DNA from: Schizochytrium sp. CCTCC M209059
Lineage: Eukaryota; Sar; Bigyra; Thraustochytrida; Thraustochytriidae
Assembly (NCBI GenBank): GCA_000818945.1
Contig: KN805421.1
Location: forward strand, 130,842 to 194,841
Length of the DNA stretch: 64,000 nucleotides
Direction: 5' to 3'
Below, one piece after another: positions 35,101 through 46,700 of this stretch. A program made the translations under genes and the position numbers. How positions within the stretch are numbered: position 1 is the stretch's first letter; the number at the start of each line of letters is the position of its first letter. The notes under the pieces were generated by a model, which worked only from the letters and a program-made list of their open reading frames with translations, searched no databases and was not told the DNA's origin.

Positions 35101-37299
35101 AATATGGCAGTCTCCACACAGCCTGCAGGGAACGGCAATGTGATTGACTTTGTCGATGAGGCTCCACCTAGCACAGACGACCTTTCTTGGTACGTTAATC
35201 AAGGCCTCGTCGCCGGCGGCTACCTCTCCACAAATGCGACGCTCATGTACAATCGTACTGTGTCGACCTCTCTTCCTCTCATGTACGCGTTTTTGTCGAA
35301 CGCAAGCCTTGGCACGATCGGAGGTTCTATTGCGTCGCAGGTGCGTGGCCTTCCTTACCCAGCAAACTCCAGTGGTTACAGTTTCCCTCAGTTCATGCTC
35401 GCTTTGTTCATTGGTTTTGGCTTCGTTTCTCTCGGCTACCTGGTCATTACGCTCTCAGAGTTCAAGGAAGCCCGTCTCTACACATTTTGTCGATTGCATG
35501 GCATTAAACGTCTGCACGTTTTTATTGCCGCATCACTCAACGGCGTGGTGGTCAGTTGGCTTCCATTCTTTGTGGTGTGCTTAATTTTCGCCTTTGGCTT
35601 CAGAAATCCGATCGTCGGTAATGGTGGGCGAGGCCTCGCCTTCTTTTTGCTGAGTGTTTCGTATGCCTTTGCCATGATCCCGTTTGGTTTCCTGTTCGAG
35701 CCACTCTTCATGACCGCCGAGCAAGCGAGAAACTGGGTACCTCTAATCATGATTTTCCTCATTGCCGCCCCATATGCGGTCTACGGAACGATGATCATTT
35801 ACACGACCGTCGAAGTGCAGCAAACAGTGGGTGACATCATCTCCTTTTTACCAGGTTTCTCGTTTCAGCGCGGCCTCAGCGAGCTGTTTGCAATCTCACC
35901 CAAATTCGATGATCCCGCGCTCACATGGGCTGATACCTGGGGTTGGAGTGCTCGTATTTCTTATTCGATTGTGCTGTTATTTGCCTCTGGATGCTTTTAC
36001 TGGATTATGGTGTATCTCCAAGTGCGTCACGCGAGCTATCTTGCCGTGCCCGGCAATGCCGAGGGCGAGATTTCAAATGATGAGGACGTTGCACGCGAGC
36101 GCGAATTAGCTATGGATGGCGTCGCAGCAGGCGATAAAATGCTGCGCGTCCAGGACATTGTCAAGAACTTTCGCATTGCGCCCGACTCCATGAGTTACCG
36201 CTTTCGCTTTCTCGACCTGGGCTACTGGTTACAGCGGCTCTTTACTTGTGGGGCCGATCCCTTCGAGAGCAAGTACAAAATCAACCACGCCGTCAAGGGA
36301 CTCTCCTTTTCCGTGCGCCCGAACGAGATTTTTGCCTTGCTTGGACCAAACGGCAGCGGCAAGTCTGTCACAGCTTCCTCTATATTACGAGATTTGCCGC
36401 TCAATGGTGGAGACGTTGCTCTTGACGGCATTTCCATTCATAACGTGTCGGCGACAGAACAGCTGTATGCTGAAGGTCGTGTTGCATACTGTCCTCAACA
36501 CGATGCAGTCTTCAACAAACTCAGCGTAGCTGAACACGTTGACTTTGTACTGGCCGCACACGGTCTGGACAAGAAGGATCTGCGTGTTGCGGCGCACGTA
36601 AGTGCTGTGTTGGACACGCTAAACCTCACGCAGCACTTGCACAAGCTTGCTGTGGACCTCAGTGGCGGCTACAAGCGGCGTCTCTGTCTGGCTCTTGCAC
36701 TCATTGACAAGGCTGAGCTCATGCTCATTGATGAAGTTTCCTCCGGCATTGATCCTGCAGGCCGTCTTCAGTTGTGGAATGTGCTCAAGCCGGAGCTCGC
36801 CATTCGGAATGCGTCAGATGCTTCTCGGGTGGAGAACTTGCAACTACCTGGGATGCTCCTTAGCACGCACTACATGGACGAGGCTCAGGCACTCGCCAAC
36901 AAGATTGGCATCATGGTCAACGGTTCGATGCTTACGGTTGGGTCTCTTGATCGTCTTCGCGACAAGCACTGCAGCAAAATCTTTGTCGATCTCACCTTTC
37001 AAAATCCTGCGCCTACCTCGGACGAGGTCGTGGCAGCCTTTGGCAAAGCAGACTTTGATGCCTCGATTGTGGAAGTCTTTCAGAACCGCATGAAGCTGCA
37101 GATCAACTTTGAGGATCACGACTGGTCTCGCGTGAGCATGGCGCGCGTTTTGGCTTCTGCCTTTCGCTTCGTAGAGTCCGCCAAAGCAGCACTCAATATC
37201 GAGCTCTACACTCTTGCAGTCATGGATCTCGAAAAGATTTTCATCGAGCTGTCCAAAGAGCAATTTGACCGCGAGTCCGGCGTCGTACCCGGAATCTAG
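32197..37299 (+). CDS. Full-size ABCA-family transporter
   Basis: Predicted 1700-residue full transporter (TMD-NBD-TMD-NBD) of the ABCA subfamily, which usually moves lipids across or within membranes. Each half has a first transmembrane helix (residues about 40-70, and near 915-935), a large extracytosolic loop with possible N-glycosylation sites, and a cluster of five or six further helices. NBD1: Walker A GHNSSGKTT near residue 530 (SS in place of the usual GA), signature YSGGMKRKVS near 643, Walker B LVMLDEPTAGVD near 665, LTTHFMDEADVL. NBD2: Walker A GPNGSGKS near 1382, signature LSGGYKRRLCLAL near 1487, Walker B LMLIDEVSSGID near 1507, LSTHYMDEAQAL. The HFMDEA/HYMDEA motifs are typical of ABCA. 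The ATG at 32197 is the first in frame; the frame upstream opens with TTG. The substrate cannot be told. Confidence 0.93.
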   Translation: MPRVQAEPKAAGEDAARTKVPLSAQRLLILVRKEVRDDLRDTGSALRFLLRVVMGCVFVAVYGVSFLSAFNQYGDTVRGGSDISSVDAYPQTAFAYGLADVSPGALIFAGADGSAVDDLAQEMISLGFATNEQVNFASGNASLDTFESFLEAEATPDNFAVGIFVSQGSPDWAYSIIVNGSSLPDVGLSSSTSYFAEWVASRVLSAQFAADQSIASLEGVASSAMASSLVSYVQGLPEAGGNDISIELIALPGLYILLGAQFAINMYLVPMMRDKRKGVVRGLTLMGVPQSVYWTHWVVYHIIDGALIAALMTVFFFVCRYVVLANGFFVFFPFFLFMVGTGQFAVLITTVVNTDTVASIVPFMAWLAFSGISTVVIIANVSNAVFSVLTFLHPWFGLYQVVSILIRWDWAGKDLGVDASTAVESGMVGAICAQVAQIIYYQTLILWKFRERSSSKQGESISSEPSEDDLGTRPEFEVLPHNTEPLLRIRGLRKEFSLGSSGMCNKASKTAKAVNGLDMTVLKGEIFGFLGHNSSGKTTTLKMIAGEYPPTAGAAELHFAHGTYRVGAGANSEIRNRIGVCAQEDLLFDQMTCREHLELFARLKGGIPCAAGESETEAIAAEVQRRIDQVNFTTPSDVDKPVSTYSGGMKRKVSIAVAFLGNPELVMLDEPTAGVDSYGRRAIWDMIAASKAGRSIILTTHFMDEADVLSDRIGILNHGKLVTCGTSLFLKHHFGAGYTLKFDAPNKSAMDATAASVRSAVSGAEFKYSNQLTQHWKLPTGAEQAFAGLLERLDGSGCAAVSLELTTLTDVFLKTGAEDPSRDEEGDEAVASQSTEDRELTNDAQKHMNEAGSDAHIVPNMDSLTEKIRLIWTDPRDASPGAQASVSTWKKILAMSRALYKQSLRFIEFKIFSVAMPMAYIVIAFVLVYVYEESDEVITVAPLSLNGAAFFEAAGVSSGSTARVFDLPNMAVSTQPAGNGNVIDFVDEAPPSTDDLSWYVNQGLVAGGYLSTNATLMYNRTVSTSLPLMYAFLSNASLGTIGGSIASQVRGLPYPANSSGYSFPQFMLALFIGFGFVSLGYLVITLSEFKEARLYTFCRLHGIKRLHVFIAASLNGVVVSWLPFFVVCLIFAFGFRNPIVGNGGRGLAFFLLSVSYAFAMIPFGFLFEPLFMTAEQARNWVPLIMIFLIAAPYAVYGTMIIYTTVEVQQTVGDIISFLPGFSFQRGLSELFAISPKFDDPALTWADTWGWSARISYSIVLLFASGCFYWIMVYLQVRHASYLAVPGNAEGEISNDEDVARERELAMDGVAAGDKMLRVQDIVKNFRIAPDSMSYRFRFLDLGYWLQRLFTCGADPFESKYKINHAVKGLSFSVRPNEIFALLGPNGSGKSVTASSILRDLPLNGGDVALDGISIHNVSATEQLYAEGRVAYCPQHDAVFNKLSVAEHVDFVLAAHGLDKKDLRVAAHVSAVLDTLNLTQHLHKLAVDLSGGYKRRLCLALALIDKAELMLIDEVSSGIDPAGRLQLWNVLKPELAIRNASDASRVENLQLPGMLLSTHYMDEAQALANKIGIMVNGSMLTVGSLDRLRDKHCSKIFVDLTFQNPAPTSDEVVAAFGKADFDASIVEVFQNRMKLQINFEDHDWSRVSMARVLASAFRFVESAKAALNIELYTLAVMDLEKIFIELSKEQFDRESGVVPGI

Positions 37300-37745
37300 C
37301 TCGCTCGCACGTTCACTTTCTTGTCCTCTCCACAGTTATTGTTGATTGATTTTTTGTTGTCATCTGTCAGAACTTGCATTTCGTTGCTGTCGTTCTTCAA
37401 TCTTGCACAGAGCAGAGACATATTTGTGCCTTCTAGACCAAGTGTATACTTTTATTGTGCTTCGTGTGACCTGGTTAGTAGATAGTAAGGTAAAACACAA
37501 ACTCCGCTCCGCTTCGATTCGATTCGTCGCTCGTGACGCGTTTCGTGCTCTACAGTAAAAAAAAACACATTCGGCTCTCCGCGGATGTTGACGTCCCTCT
37601 GCAAGCACGAGTGTCCTCCCTCCGTATGCACCTGCTGCTCGTCACTCGTAGGCCCTTCGCGTTCTTCAACGCTACGTTAGCGAACAACTCTGGGCTATGC
37701 GACAAAGCGCAGTAGCAGTAATACGTACAGGCCTAGTGCCTTCAC
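37300..37745. other. Intergenic region, ABCA / GAF protein
   Basis: About 450 bases, A/T-richer than the genes, between two genes on the same strand. It must hold the 3' end of the ABCA transcript and the promoter of the GAF gene. No reading frame or repeat is supported. Confidence 0.4.
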
Positions 37746-40700
37746 ATGTCCGCCGCCAAAGTAATAGTACAAATACTAAAGGGGCAGGAAAGCAAAGCAA
37801 AAAGCAAAGCAAAGCAAACCGTCAAAAGCAAGCTCGAGTTGGTTGGTGTTTTTTCCCGCCTCGGCCTCGACCGCGCGATGCGCGCGGGACCGGGACCGGA
37901 ACCGGGACCAGGCCCAGGCGGCGCGGGGGGTCGAGGCCCGGGCGCGCGGACTGCGCCTGGGTTCGCTGTGCCCTCCCGATTAGGCGCGACGGCAGGCCGC
38001 CAGGACGCGTCAAGGATGAGGTCGCTGCTGGCACCCGACCAGGTGGGCCGCGACGCGAGCGCCCGGACCGAGGAGGCGGCCTCGAGGACCTCAAGCGTAA
38101 CGAGGCCGCGGGGCATGGACGTCAGCGGTATCTCCGTCTCTGTCTCGGGCGCGGCCATCCCTCGCAGCCCAGCGAGCGACCTCGCCGTGGAGGCTCCGTC
38201 AGGAGACTGGTCGCGGACTTCCACGACGCTCCAGGACATCCTGGGCAGCGCGGACAACGAGAAACATGGCGTCGCCGCCAGCGAGGACATGTACTCGTAT
38301 GGGAGCGAGCGCATAATAAGCGGGATATCGGACGACCAAGACGACGTCGCTGACGTCGTCGACGATTTCGGGGCCAATGGGGAGCCACCTTCTGAAATAG
38401 TCGAACTCGAGAATCGCCTCGCCCTGCTTCCCGTCCTTGTGAAGCAGAACAGCGATCTGCGCGGACTCTGGGACGCCGAACGAGAGCGCGCAGGTACCCT
38501 GAGCGAGGCCATTGGGCACTTACAAAGCGAAGTGCGCGCCGTATCTGCAGCAAGAGACGAAGCTCGGCTCTGGGAGGGTCTGTATCGCTTTCGTCTCGAG
38601 CTTCATCAGCGAAGAACTTGCGGAGAAGTCATGGCTCTCATACGCGCGGATCTCCCTGCTCTCCTACAGGTGCCGTCCTGCGAGCTCATCATGGCCGACG
38701 ATGCTGATTCCACAAGGCCAACCCGCCTTACGGAAGCCATCGCATTTGTACTCGAACATCGCGAGACGCTCGAGAGCGATGGAATGCGCTTTGTCCCAAT
38801 CTTTGCAGACGCGCACGGGGTGTGCGCAGTGCTTCGCATTGAGGGCGCACCTTCTCGCCAACCAGAGGCAATTGCGCAGTCGGCGTGCGAGGAAATTGGC
38901 GTTGTGCTCGCCTATTGCCTCGTGGATCGTCTCAAGGACGAGACGCTTGCGAGCGTTAACAAAGCCCTCGCAGACGCCGAACACCGCCTCGGAAGCTCGG
39001 ACGACGATATTGACCGGCGAGGAGAGGCTCTTCGTATTGGTGGCGAAGTCATTGCCGAAGCCATAGAGCAAACCTCTCTCCACGACTCGGAAATTCATTT
39101 CATTGAGCTCTTGGAACGAGGCATACGCACGTGCGTTCAGGCTGATCTGTGCGCGCTCCAATTTATGGACAAGCGCATTGAAGTTCAAAAAGCGTTAGCA
39201 GTGAGCACAAGTCTCCAGGTCACGCTAGGTGGTCGACGCGCCGAACTCATCTTGGGCCGACGTCAACGTATCCATGGTTCCTTTGAGCCTTGGGAGCAAG
39301 CAGTAGCACTCAAGTTAGCTGAAAATGTCTGGGGCCTCTACGAGCTGTCAAAGCAGCTTGCGCAAAAAACAGTAGAGATTCAGGATCGCAAGACGGACCT
39401 GCAACAAAGTCTCGAGGCTGCAGAGGAGCGGATTGGCCAAATGCTATCCGCGCACAGCCGCGCGGTGCGCATCGAGGCTCTTTATACACTGGTGAGCAGG
39501 CTTCTGGCATCTGACTCGGAAGAGAGCCTCGTCAAGACTGTCGAGGACCATGTCCCTAACGTACTTGAGGTCAATTCCGTTCGCTTGGTGTTGCGGCAAG
39601 AACCTTCTTCCAAGGACTCGTCTTCCTCATCAACACAAGCGTTACATATCCGCGAAAACGCTCATCTAATTGTTGACGGGAACTTCAACGATGAATGGGC
39701 CGCCACCGTCATCGACCTTGTGGGCTGCGCGCTCGACCAAGCTCGCAAGCGCAGTCAAAATGCCGCCTCCATTGCCTCCCTTAGTGCCGCTTGTGCAAGA
39801 AGTCGCGACGACGCTCAGGCGAATGAGTCGCTTCGTCTTCGCGCTGAAGCTGAAAGTGCGCGCATCGCAGAGACGGCACGGGTTATTTTGGAAAAACTAG
39901 CGAGCCCAAAGCCACCCTCGCTCGAACAGGTGTGCCTCATGGCGCAGGAGAGCGTCAATACGGTAGTCGCACCGGACGAGCATGCTGCTGGCCATCGCCA
40001 GTGGGTTCGAGTTCTTATTCTCGATCTCGATAGCATGGACGAGGGTGATCTTTTCGAATTAGATACAGGCCAAGAGGACACCATCAGCGCAAGAGCATCG
40101 ACGCGCGAGCCTATTGCACGTGTTGTTGTGCCATCAAATCTACAAAACATCAAGGTTCGACTAGGTCAGGGACTTGTCGGTCGCGTTCTGAGCTCGGGAC
40201 GGACTCACATTGTCACCGGTGACCGCATTGCTCGTGAGGAAGCCCTGGTTCGCGATCTCGATCGCCCAGACACAAGTGCGCTTCTTTGCGTGCCTATTGT
40301 CGGAAGCCGATCTGCGGAAGCGCTAAGTCCCGCGCAGGCGAATGATGGCGATGCGCAAAGGGTTTGGGCGTCCTCGTCTGGACTCGCTTCTGGCGTGCTT
40401 GGCTGCATTCAGGTCGCAAGAGTTGCCGCAGGCTCGAGCTTCGGCGAGCTTGACGGCAAGCTCGTTCGCATGATTGCAGGTCATCTCGCGCGCCAAATCG
40501 AGCTTGCGCGCGCACAGACACGTGCAGATGACTCCTTTACGCAGAGCGCGACGGCCCGCAGCGAAATCGCTGACTTTGCTGCCGTCCTGTGCGCGCTTGA
40601 AGTTCCCCGGTCTTCCGAGGTCTCTCTCCTGCAGTCTCCCATTATCCCACTTGTCGAGAAGCTCGGATGCCGATTGCGCGTAGCTGAAGACGGTTCTTCT

Positions 40701-43700
40701 CCATCAGCAGGCAAGCAAGAGCACGTTCGGCGTTTTGAGACACGCACACTTGAGTCGAGGCATCAAGGAAAGTCAGATCACGTTCTTTTGAGCTGCTCGA
40801 AGCCAACGGCGGTATTTCATTACTTGTGTGACGTGATGCCTCTCGCTCTACGTCTCGCGGATGCTTTGGAACAGATTGGAGCCGACGCTTCTTCTTTGCG
40901 CTCTCGGGACTCGGACCTTGCACAAGTTCAAGCAGAACGTGATGAGCTCGCCTCCAACGTCGAGCGATTTCGCAAGCTTGTTGCCATTGCTGCAAGCGTA
41001 GGTGGCAGCGACGCCCCAGCGAAGACGTCAGGAACCTCTTACGCCGCCGTTGTGTCACCCGAGGAAGACCCGGTCGAGCGTCTCAGCTGGTATGTCGAAG
41101 AGCTTTTTGGATCTCAACTACATGGAATCTGGTACAGCAAGAACGCAGTACCTGCCATTTTTAAGTCTGCATGCGAGGAGGCCGTCAATGCGCCTCACTG
41201 GGCAGGAGTGCCGGCTGGTGAGGCTCATGTTCTTGTTGTCGAGGAGGATCGCGAAAGTGAAGTCCCCTTTAGTCCCGGGAGACGTCTTCTCGGCCGAGAC
41301 GACCTAGAAATTCTCATTCTTCTTGCATCATGGCTTGGACGCGCACATCAGCGATTTGCGCAAGTCTCGCAATTGCAGGTTGCGCTTCGTGACGCATCGC
41401 AGGGTCTATGCGACACCCGTGCAGGTGCCGAGGGGGCCGCCTCATCGCTGTCCATCACTTCCGAGGCAATGCGTATGATAATTGCATGCACGGAGGTGGG
41501 TTTCCTCGAGCGGCATACCTTGGACGTGGAAACACTTTGGAATGACTTACCGGCTTGGATATCTCGTGGGGCACCCGAAGGTCTCTCGTGCACGCTTCTT
41601 GATAATGAGAAAGCTCTCGAGGCAGCGATTCGAGCGGGCCACGTTATCATCGAGTCTCCCTGTGAACATGAAACCGGGTTGATGGTGTCCGTTGTCGGCG
41701 CAGAGGAGGCTCACGTCACAGCAGCCTTTGCTGTTGCTCATGTGCATGCGTTCGCACTCACACGCGCTCTGGAGGCCCAACGGGAGAGCGCGGATCGGGA
41801 AGATTTGTCTGTACAGCTCCATCAAAGCCGTCATCACGTCTTTTTACAAGATCTTGCACTTCGCATGGGTGCTGGGGCAGACGTTGCAGATGCCATCGGC
41901 ACAGAGGGCATTCTTCGCAACCAATGCGCAGACCTCTGTGCAGAGCTCGGAGCGAGTTTCGTCCACGCTTTCGAGCTAGGACCTGGCGGCGTGCTCACCT
42001 GCCGGACGCTCCCATCGTTTTTGCAGGCTGCCATGCCCAATGTAGGAGAGAGCTGCTCTCTTGTCTTGCATCCGCCGCTTCCAGCTGATTTTCGCAAGCT
42101 GGTTAACGCGAATCCTGTGACTCCTCATCCCATCGATGCTGGGGCTCCGTGGGTGGAGCGCTGCACCCTTACGCTGGCGCACAATGTATTTGAAAGATGC
42201 AGGCTCGTCTTTGTAGCGGGTCATATTTTGAGCGAGGGCGAGACGCTCAATGCTGAGCATGTGCGAGACTTTTTGGAGCGTGCTGTTTGCCTCATTGGCA
42301 ATGCCTTTGAAACAAGACACACCCTTGAAGATCTGCGAAGCGAAAAGGCACGAGCTGAGGAGGGCCTGCAGTCAGCCATCGAGGCCCACACGCGACTCGA
42401 AGCCGCCAAGGAGGATCTCGAAAAACGCTTTATTCAAGCAAAGGCTTTGGATGAAACCTTGTCGGCTCTGGCGAGCGCCAGCACAATGGAGGAGATCGCA
42501 ACGCTCATTCTCGCGCATCTTGAAAGCGGCCATCCTGGACGATGCTGTCTCTTCGTTCGTCAAGACATCACGGCGTTCCAAGAACAAGAAGGTGACGCGA
42601 CTATGGTCGACTGGACAGAGCCTGCGCGTCAAACGAGCGATGATGGCTTGGTGGGCGTCTGTTCCAAATCACAAACTGTAATTTACATACGAGAGGATCT
42701 CGTTTCAGACGCGCGCTATGTATACCGAATTGATGGGGCCGGTATGGCATCGCATCCCTCGAGTCTTGTCTGCGTTCCGATTCTTGCGTCGCTCCACGCG
42801 GAAAAGAATAAGTCGACCTTGGGCGTCATCTGCGTGGCGAATCCAGAGCATTCCAGAATCGACAGCCTGAGCGTTCTAGCCTCAGCAAGCGCATTGGCCC
42901 TTGCAGGCCAGGCCCTTAAGCATGCTAAAGACGCAGCGCAGATAGCGTTGCGAGATGTCGAGAATGCCATGGTCGATGTGAAACGGACCGCGGTTACCGC
43001 CGAGAATCTAGCGCGTCTTCAGCGTCGGAGTGAAGCTATGATCAAGAAAGCTGACACGGCCATAGCCAGAGCTGTTAGCGTTGCCACAAGCAGTGGCGGT
43101 GGGGATTATGAAAACAAGGACGACGCGGAGCGAAAAAGCGAAAGCCAAAGACCCCCAATTCTAGTAACATTGCTTGGACGCGTACTTTGCGACATGCAAG
43201 AGCTACTTTCTTCTTGCGCAGAAGAAACAATTGCAATGATAATGCCGTCTTCAATTGACAAGCGCAAAGACGTATGGTGCGTCAATCGAAAGAACCGTCA
43301 GTGGGCATTTTCAAAAAGCACATTGGAGCGCAGCGCTGTCATTGCATCCCTGGAGGAAAGAGAGGTAGCTGCCGTTGCCGAGGACGACCCGCTGCATGCT
43401 TGTGTTCTACGGCAAAGTACGCTTCTGGCGCAAAGCCAAGAGCTCTTTGCTTGCGCGTTGCGCAATGTGGATGGCAGCGCAAAGGGCGTGCTTCTCTTTT
43501 GCAATCCCCAGCCCGCAACTCGCGATCGTTTAGGATCGGAGTTCGCTCGTGCGCTTCGTCCCCTCTTGTCGCACGCTCATTCGCGAGAGGAAGACGAGCT
43601 CGCAGCAGACGCAGCACGCAAACAAAACTCAGAAATTGCACTTTTGCAAGAAAGCCTTCGCGCGGAAACAACCTTGGCCAAGAACGAGGCCTCGCTGCAT

Positions 43701-46700
43701 TCCGCGCAAGCAAAATTTGGCAAGTCACTCCTCGATGCTGTCCTCAAAGGGAAGCAAGCTCTTTGCGAGATTGTGCAACAAGGATTTGTGGAGCTTTTGC
43801 ACGGGCCAGACCTTTGCGCAGCACATCTCTTCCTCCCTCAAACACATATGGATCAAGACGACGAAGCGATCGGCCAATCACAGCCGGCCTCATCCTCGCT
43901 GGGCCTCTTTGCGTTCGCGGATAATGCAGGCAAAGCAAAGAAAGCGTGCAAGGTTATTGAGTACGTAGCATCCATGGGTCAGTCGGTAAAGTCATCGACC
44001 CGAATGACCTTGCCAGTCATCGAGGCAGAAAATGGGCGCGTCCTAGGTGTTTTGGACCTGCATGCCACGGAGGATGACCAAGCGCAAGGATTCGACAATG
44101 TTTCATCATGCTTTACAAAGAATTTGCGCGCAGGCCTCGAATGGTGTGCGTTGGCCATCGAGAATGTACAATGTAGAGCGAGTGAAACGGCTGCGCTCGA
44201 CAGATATGAGGAGCTTTTAAACGTGCGAGACCTAGAAATTGCGCGTTTGAAAGAGCACGCACAAAGTCAGTCAAATGCTCAGGAGGAACGCGCTCTACAA
44301 CGCGACGTTTATTGGGAAGCAGTCACAAGCGCGCTCGGACGCATTGCTGCAAGCACGGGATCTGTCGACTCGCACGAAGATCTACGCCATACGTGCCGTG
44401 CTACAGAGCGCGAGGTGGATATCATTTGTGGAGCGGAGCAGGGTAGCTGCCGTGTGGTATTAAGCTCGCAAAACGCCTCAGCGCAAGGCTTGCTTGCGGG
44501 CTGCGTCATACCCCTGCACCCCTCTGGAGAGGAAACTGAGCCAGCAATTGGGTTTCTGAGCGTTCCGCTTGACGCCGAAAACCGACGCGCCGCGGAGATG
44601 CTTGCGCCTGCGCTCGCGGCACTCTTGAGGGCAGCGAGTAGTCTCGCGAGTGCAAAAGCGGCTCTTGCAGATCAGGCGTCGCGGATTGCCGTTTCGGAGG
44701 CTTCTGCACAACGTTTTGAGTCACGTCTTTCAGAACTTGAGGAGACGGCAGCGATGCAGCAAGCGAAGGAGACTCTTCTCCGTCATTTAGTATCTTGCCG
44801 TAGCATTCACGAGATTCGCGAAGCAGTCCGCGCTCACGCGTCAGCGTACTTTTGTCCGGGCACGAGCGGCACCTGCGTTGCGGAGTTGCGTTTACAAGGT
44901 GCAAAAAACCAGATGCGGGAAGGTCTTGGCGCAACAGCGTTGTCTACGGGTCAGTTTGTGTGCGCTCGTGATGTCCTCGAAGACGCTCGATACAATCCTG
45001 ATGCGGATGCACGCGTCATTTGCAAGCAGCAGGCACGGGGTCTGCTTGCGGTGCCACTTCGCTCTCAAGGATCCAGTCTCCAAGCATTCTCGTCCAGCAT
45101 GTCAGCGCGACGAGCTGCCTCGTCCATTCAACCATGGGAGCGCGATCCTCTTGGGGTTCTGATGATTTGGACCGTTGACGTTTTGAGCGCTGCGAACATG
45201 GAGCAGATGCAGGCGCGGTGCGAGTCTCTTGGTCGTGAGCTCGTGTTTGTTCTGTATCATCTGCTCGTGCAAGACCAGTTGACCCGCCGAAAGGGAATGG
45301 ATGGGCCATGGGCTAGTCTGTGTCGCGAGCTCTGCGCAGATAAGACGCGCCCAGGGCCGCTCAAGCGTTGCCTCGAGGAGCTTTGTGCAGTCGAGGCAAA
45401 GTGTACATTTGAGGGTATCTCTGTGGCATCACCAGGTCGCGCTGGGGTTTTTCTGTACTTGCTCGAGGATAGTGCCAAGGCCCTCAAGGGAGATGCCGAG
45501 GTCGTTTGCAAGTCAAAATCACCGTACCTGGCGAGTCGCAGCCGCCGCATTGCAATTCCCTGTTCGTATCGGGATTCGAAGGGAGTTGTGCGTGTGGTGG
45601 GCGTCTTACATGTCTGCCGTGGCGTCGGCTTCGACGCTACCTCAAGTTTAGCAGCTCTGCAGCACATTGGTGAGCTCTTGGGCGCATTCATGCGGCGTGT
45701 CCTTCGCGAGCGCGCAAGCCTAGCAAAGTCGATGGCGTATGAAAAACGAGTCTCGCAGCTCGAGCACCTCGCAAGTACCCGCAAGCCGTCTGCCAGCCCT
45801 GGTCGTCCAGCCACAGCGCAAGTGGGTGGAAGAGAGCCCGGTTCAAGCGGAGTGCTCTCGCGTGATTTACTAGAAAAGTGCAACAAGCTCGAAGACCAGC
45901 TCATGGACGCCGAAATGAGTCTTGAACGCGCTGATCGCGACCGCGCCTCCTTGCGGACAGCCTTGCAGCACGCCGAGAAGAAGGTCGAACAATTGCGAAC
46001 TGCTGTGAAGCGAGCAGATGCGCGGCAGCACGAGATTGAAACCAATGCTGCTGTCGTCCTCGAATCAGCCCGCAAGATGAAAGCAGACGCGGAAGTAAAA
46101 CGTCGCGAGTTTGAGCGCAGGCAAGCTGATATGGAGGAAGAGCGCGTGCGAGCGCAAGAGAGGTCCCTTCAAGAGCGCCAACTTGCCCTTCAAGAACGCG
46201 AAGCGGTTGAGCAAGCGCGTTTGCGGGAGTCGGAGCTGCACGTCGAACGGCCGAGACAGCGTGCTCAAAGGGTTTGTGCAAGTGACAAGAGCAGCGGCAC
46301 AGGCAGGGGAAATGGTGCTGATAGCGACTGTGAGCTCTTTGATGAGTCCAAGGTAATGATTTCGGAAAACCTTTCGCGCTCGGCTTTGGCGGGAGGGCCT
46401 GCCATGACCGCCGTGGCTGCAGCCATGCGTTCTCGTCCGCTGCCCCCTCCGCATCCGAGTGGAACTCTCAAAGAATTACAGCGTGTTTGTGAGCAAATGC
46501 GCGAGTCGCAAACTAAGCGTGCCGCATCAATTCGCGAGCTCATTAATCTCGAGCAAGTTCAACTTGATGGCGAGGCGAAAAAATTATCTGCATCGCGACT
46601 TCCCATCCCTTCTCAGCTGGGCACCCCTGTTCAGACAGTTCCATGGTCAACTGTGAAGCGCGTGGCGCAGCGATCGGCGCAAAAAACAGCATCACAGCAG